From the NCBI GenBank assembly GCA_946549155.1, contig CAMNQN010000196.1, positions 1-6,104 of the forward strand: DNA of 6,104 nucleotides, in the 5' to 3' direction. Below the pieces are notes generated by a model. It made no database searches. It was not told the origin of the DNA and saw nothing but the letters and a program-made list of their open reading frames with translations. The position numbers and the translations under genes were made by a program. Source of the DNA: an uncultured Lachnospiraceae bacterium. Lineage in GTDB: Bacteria > Bacillota > Clostridia > Lachnospirales > Lachnospiraceae. Shown here piece by piece: positions 4,971 to 6,104 of this stretch; within the stretch, counting starts at the first letter, position 1; every line of letters begins with the position of its first letter.

Positions 4971-5867
4971 ATGGAAAGAAAACGGTTGTCGGATTGCGGA
5001 GCGCATAACAGCGGACGGGGAAATATCGGAAGGAGTCTGCTGGTGCTTCTGCTCCTTTCCAAGGCACTGGGGCTTATTGTGTATCCGTTCGCGGCGAATT
5101 ATCTGTTTGAAAACCGGGCAGCTTCGGTGGTGAGTGCTGCGAAACAGGCCGTGCAGCGGGCAGGCGATGCGGTGTGGAAGGAGGCTCTTTTGGAAGCTGA
5201 AAATTATAATCGGGTTCTTTCCAGCGGCCATATTCGGCTTAAGGATCCTTTCGAGGAGGAAGAGCCTGAGGGGGCTTCGGACTATGCTTCTCTGGTTTGT
5301 ATGACGGAGGAGGGCGTGATGGGGTTTATTGAAATTCCTTCCCTCGGTTTGACACTGCCTATTTATCACGGCACTTCTGAGCGGGTGCTGGAAATGGGAG
5401 TGGGGCATCTGTGGGGAACCTCTCTGCCAGTGGGCGGAGAAGGTACCCATGCAGTGTTAACGGGGCATTCGGGGCTGAGCAGTGCGAAGCTTTTTACAGA
5501 TCTTGCAGAGCTGGTGGAAGGGGATATTTTTTTTCTGAACGTGCTGGGAGAAAGGCTGGCCTACGAAGTGAATCAGATCAAGACGGTTCTGCCCGCTGAG
5601 CTGGAGGATCTGTATGTGGAGAGTGGGAAGGATTACTGTACACTGGTGACCTGCACGCCCTATGGAGTGAATACGCATCGGCTGCTGGTGAGGGGAGAAC
5701 GCACAGATTATCAGGAATCAACGGCTGATCCCCAGGTTCTTCAGAAAAAGGATGTGGAATCCAAATGGATGCAGGAGTACAAAAGGGCGCTGCTTGCAGG
5801 GGCGGGATGTTTTGGCGGATTGAGTGGACTGCTGTTTTTAAAAAGGCGTTTGAAGGAATGGGCATGA
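4971..5867 (+). CDS. srtC: Class C sortase, canonical type (pilin polymerase)
   Basis: This 298-residue pilus-building transpeptidase should join pilin subunits between the LPRTG threonine and the YPKN lysine. An N-terminal membrane helix (about 22-40) is followed by a helical region ending in YN (79-80) and the lid motif DPF (92-94), which in class C sortases folds over the active site. The barrel contains GFIEIPSLGLTLPIYHGTS (118-136), SLPVGGEGTHAVLTGHSGL (151-169) with catalytic His166, TLVTCTPYG (224-232) with Cys228, and THRLLVRGER (235-244) with Arg237. A second membrane helix (about 273-290) and a basic end follow. It starts three bases after the pilin stop; AAGGAG (4947-4952) and AGAGGG (4954-4959) are possible ribosome sites inside the pilin's end, implying coupled translation. 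It is the best candidate polymerase for this pilin. Confidence 0.94.
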   Translation: MERKRLSDCGAHNSGRGNIGRSLLVLLLLSKALGLIVYPFAANYLFENRAASVVSAAKQAVQRAGDAVWKEALLEAENYNRVLSSGHIRLKDPFEEEEPEGASDYASLVCMTEEGVMGFIEIPSLGLTLPIYHGTSERVLEMGVGHLWGTSLPVGGEGTHAVLTGHSGLSSAKLFTDLAELVEGDIFFLNVLGERLAYEVNQIKTVLPAELEDLYVESGKDYCTLVTCTPYGVNTHRLLVRGERTDYQESTADPQVLQKKDVESKWMQEYKRALLAGAGCFGGLSGLLFLKRRLKEWA

Positions 5868-5898
5868 ATTGTGGATAATTATATGAGGAGTTTATAAG

Positions 5899-6104
5899 AT
5901 GAAGCATAGGAAAAAAAGAATTGCGGCTGCCGTACTGTCGGCAGCGATGCTGGCCGTATCTGCCTGGCCCGGGCGCCTGGACGGCGCTGCGGCTGCGGGA
6001 TCAGAGCAGGATGGAATACGGATTGTGGTGGATGAAGCAGCCGGGCCGAAGGAAACAGAAGCCGCGGGAGGCGGAGCAGCCAGAGCAGGGGAAACGGAAG
6101 CCGC
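5899..6104 (+). CDS. Start of a secreted protein, probably an accessory pilin or adhesin (cut by window end)
   Basis: Only the first 68 codons are present. GAGGAG (5885-5890) lies eight bases before the ATG, and the gene follows the second sortase by 31 bases, so it belongs to the same operon. The N-terminus is basic (MKHRKKR), followed by a hydrophobic Ala-rich segment (8-22) and a likely signal peptidase site within GAAAAG (29-34). The start of a mature domain, GIRIVVDEA (39-47), follows. Residues 51-68 are low-complexity with ETEA twice, 13 codons apart. Position and export signal suggest a pilus tip or minor subunit, but no adhesin domain or sorting signal is within view. Function is inferred from context only. 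Confidence 0.7.
   Translation, partial: MKHRKKRIAAAVLSAAMLAVSAWPGRLDGAAAAGSEQDGIRIVVDEAAGPKETEAAGGGAARAGETEA
6051..6104 (+). repeat. Possible first units of an ETEA-containing repeat
   Basis: GGAAACAGAAGCCGC (6051-6065) recurs as GGAAACGGAAGCCGC (6090-6104), 14 of 15 bases identical with a 39-base (13-codon) period, and the second copy runs to the window end. Two copies alone cannot show that an extended repeat follows. Confidence 0.35.

Noticed and set aside
4803..5450. Open frame on the - strand (215 codons) across the pilin end and second sortase
   Set aside because: It lies opposite two well-supported genes and has a His/Pro/Ser-rich composition typical of a shadow frame.

Overview
The window looks like a low-to-mid GC Firmicute, most likely a gut clostridium of the Lachnospiraceae type. 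This rests on codon use, strong AAGGAG/AGGAGG ribosome binding sites, a sigma-A-like TTTACA-17-TATAAT promoter, and protein families I recognise (Rpn/PD-(D/E)XK 'transposase' proteins and a clostridial sortase-assembled pilus). No rRNA, tRNA or CRISPR was seen, so the genus cannot be fixed. Every supported gene reads on the + strand.

Left part (1-1887): Rpn-family genes and their debris. An intact 311-residue Rpn-like nuclease gene (118-1053) is followed by a short decayed repeat of part of its own 3' half (1064-1120). Next comes a good promoter (1161-1189) and a roughly 215-base leader holding a possible 26-codon leader ORF, a terminator-like hairpin and a second hairpin before the ribosome binding site. 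The leader ends at a second Rpn-type gene (1412-1887). That gene is broken: its N-terminus and C-terminus are joined out of frame and the nuclease core is missing. Both Rpn genes carry a similar hairpin just before the Shine-Dalgarno sequence, and its 3' arm could instead pair with the Shine-Dalgarno. This shared arrangement is the least explained signal in the window.

Middle and right part (2098-6104): a pilus assembly operon in the order class C sortase (2098-3090), LPxTG backbone pilin (3093-4967), second class C sortase (4971-5867), and the start of a secreted protein (5899 to beyond the window end). Gaps are 2, 3 and 31 bases, so this is almost certainly one transcript. The pilin has a signal peptide, a YPKN pilin motif, two E-box-like motifs, an LPRTG sorting signal, a membrane helix and a basic tail. 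The sortases would cleave LPRTG and join it to the YPKN lysine of the next subunit, building a covalent fibre outside the cell. Wall anchoring would normally need a housekeeping sortase, which is not in this window. The two sortases differ clearly: the second has the classic DPF lid and TCTPYG active site, while the first has DVW and SCHPY and two extra low-complexity segments.

No system here is plainly new. The observations most worth following are the paired RBS hairpins, the leader with a possible peptide and attenuator, the start-stop MR mini-ORF directly before the first sortase, and the apparent loss of an isopeptide asparagine in the pilin's middle domain.
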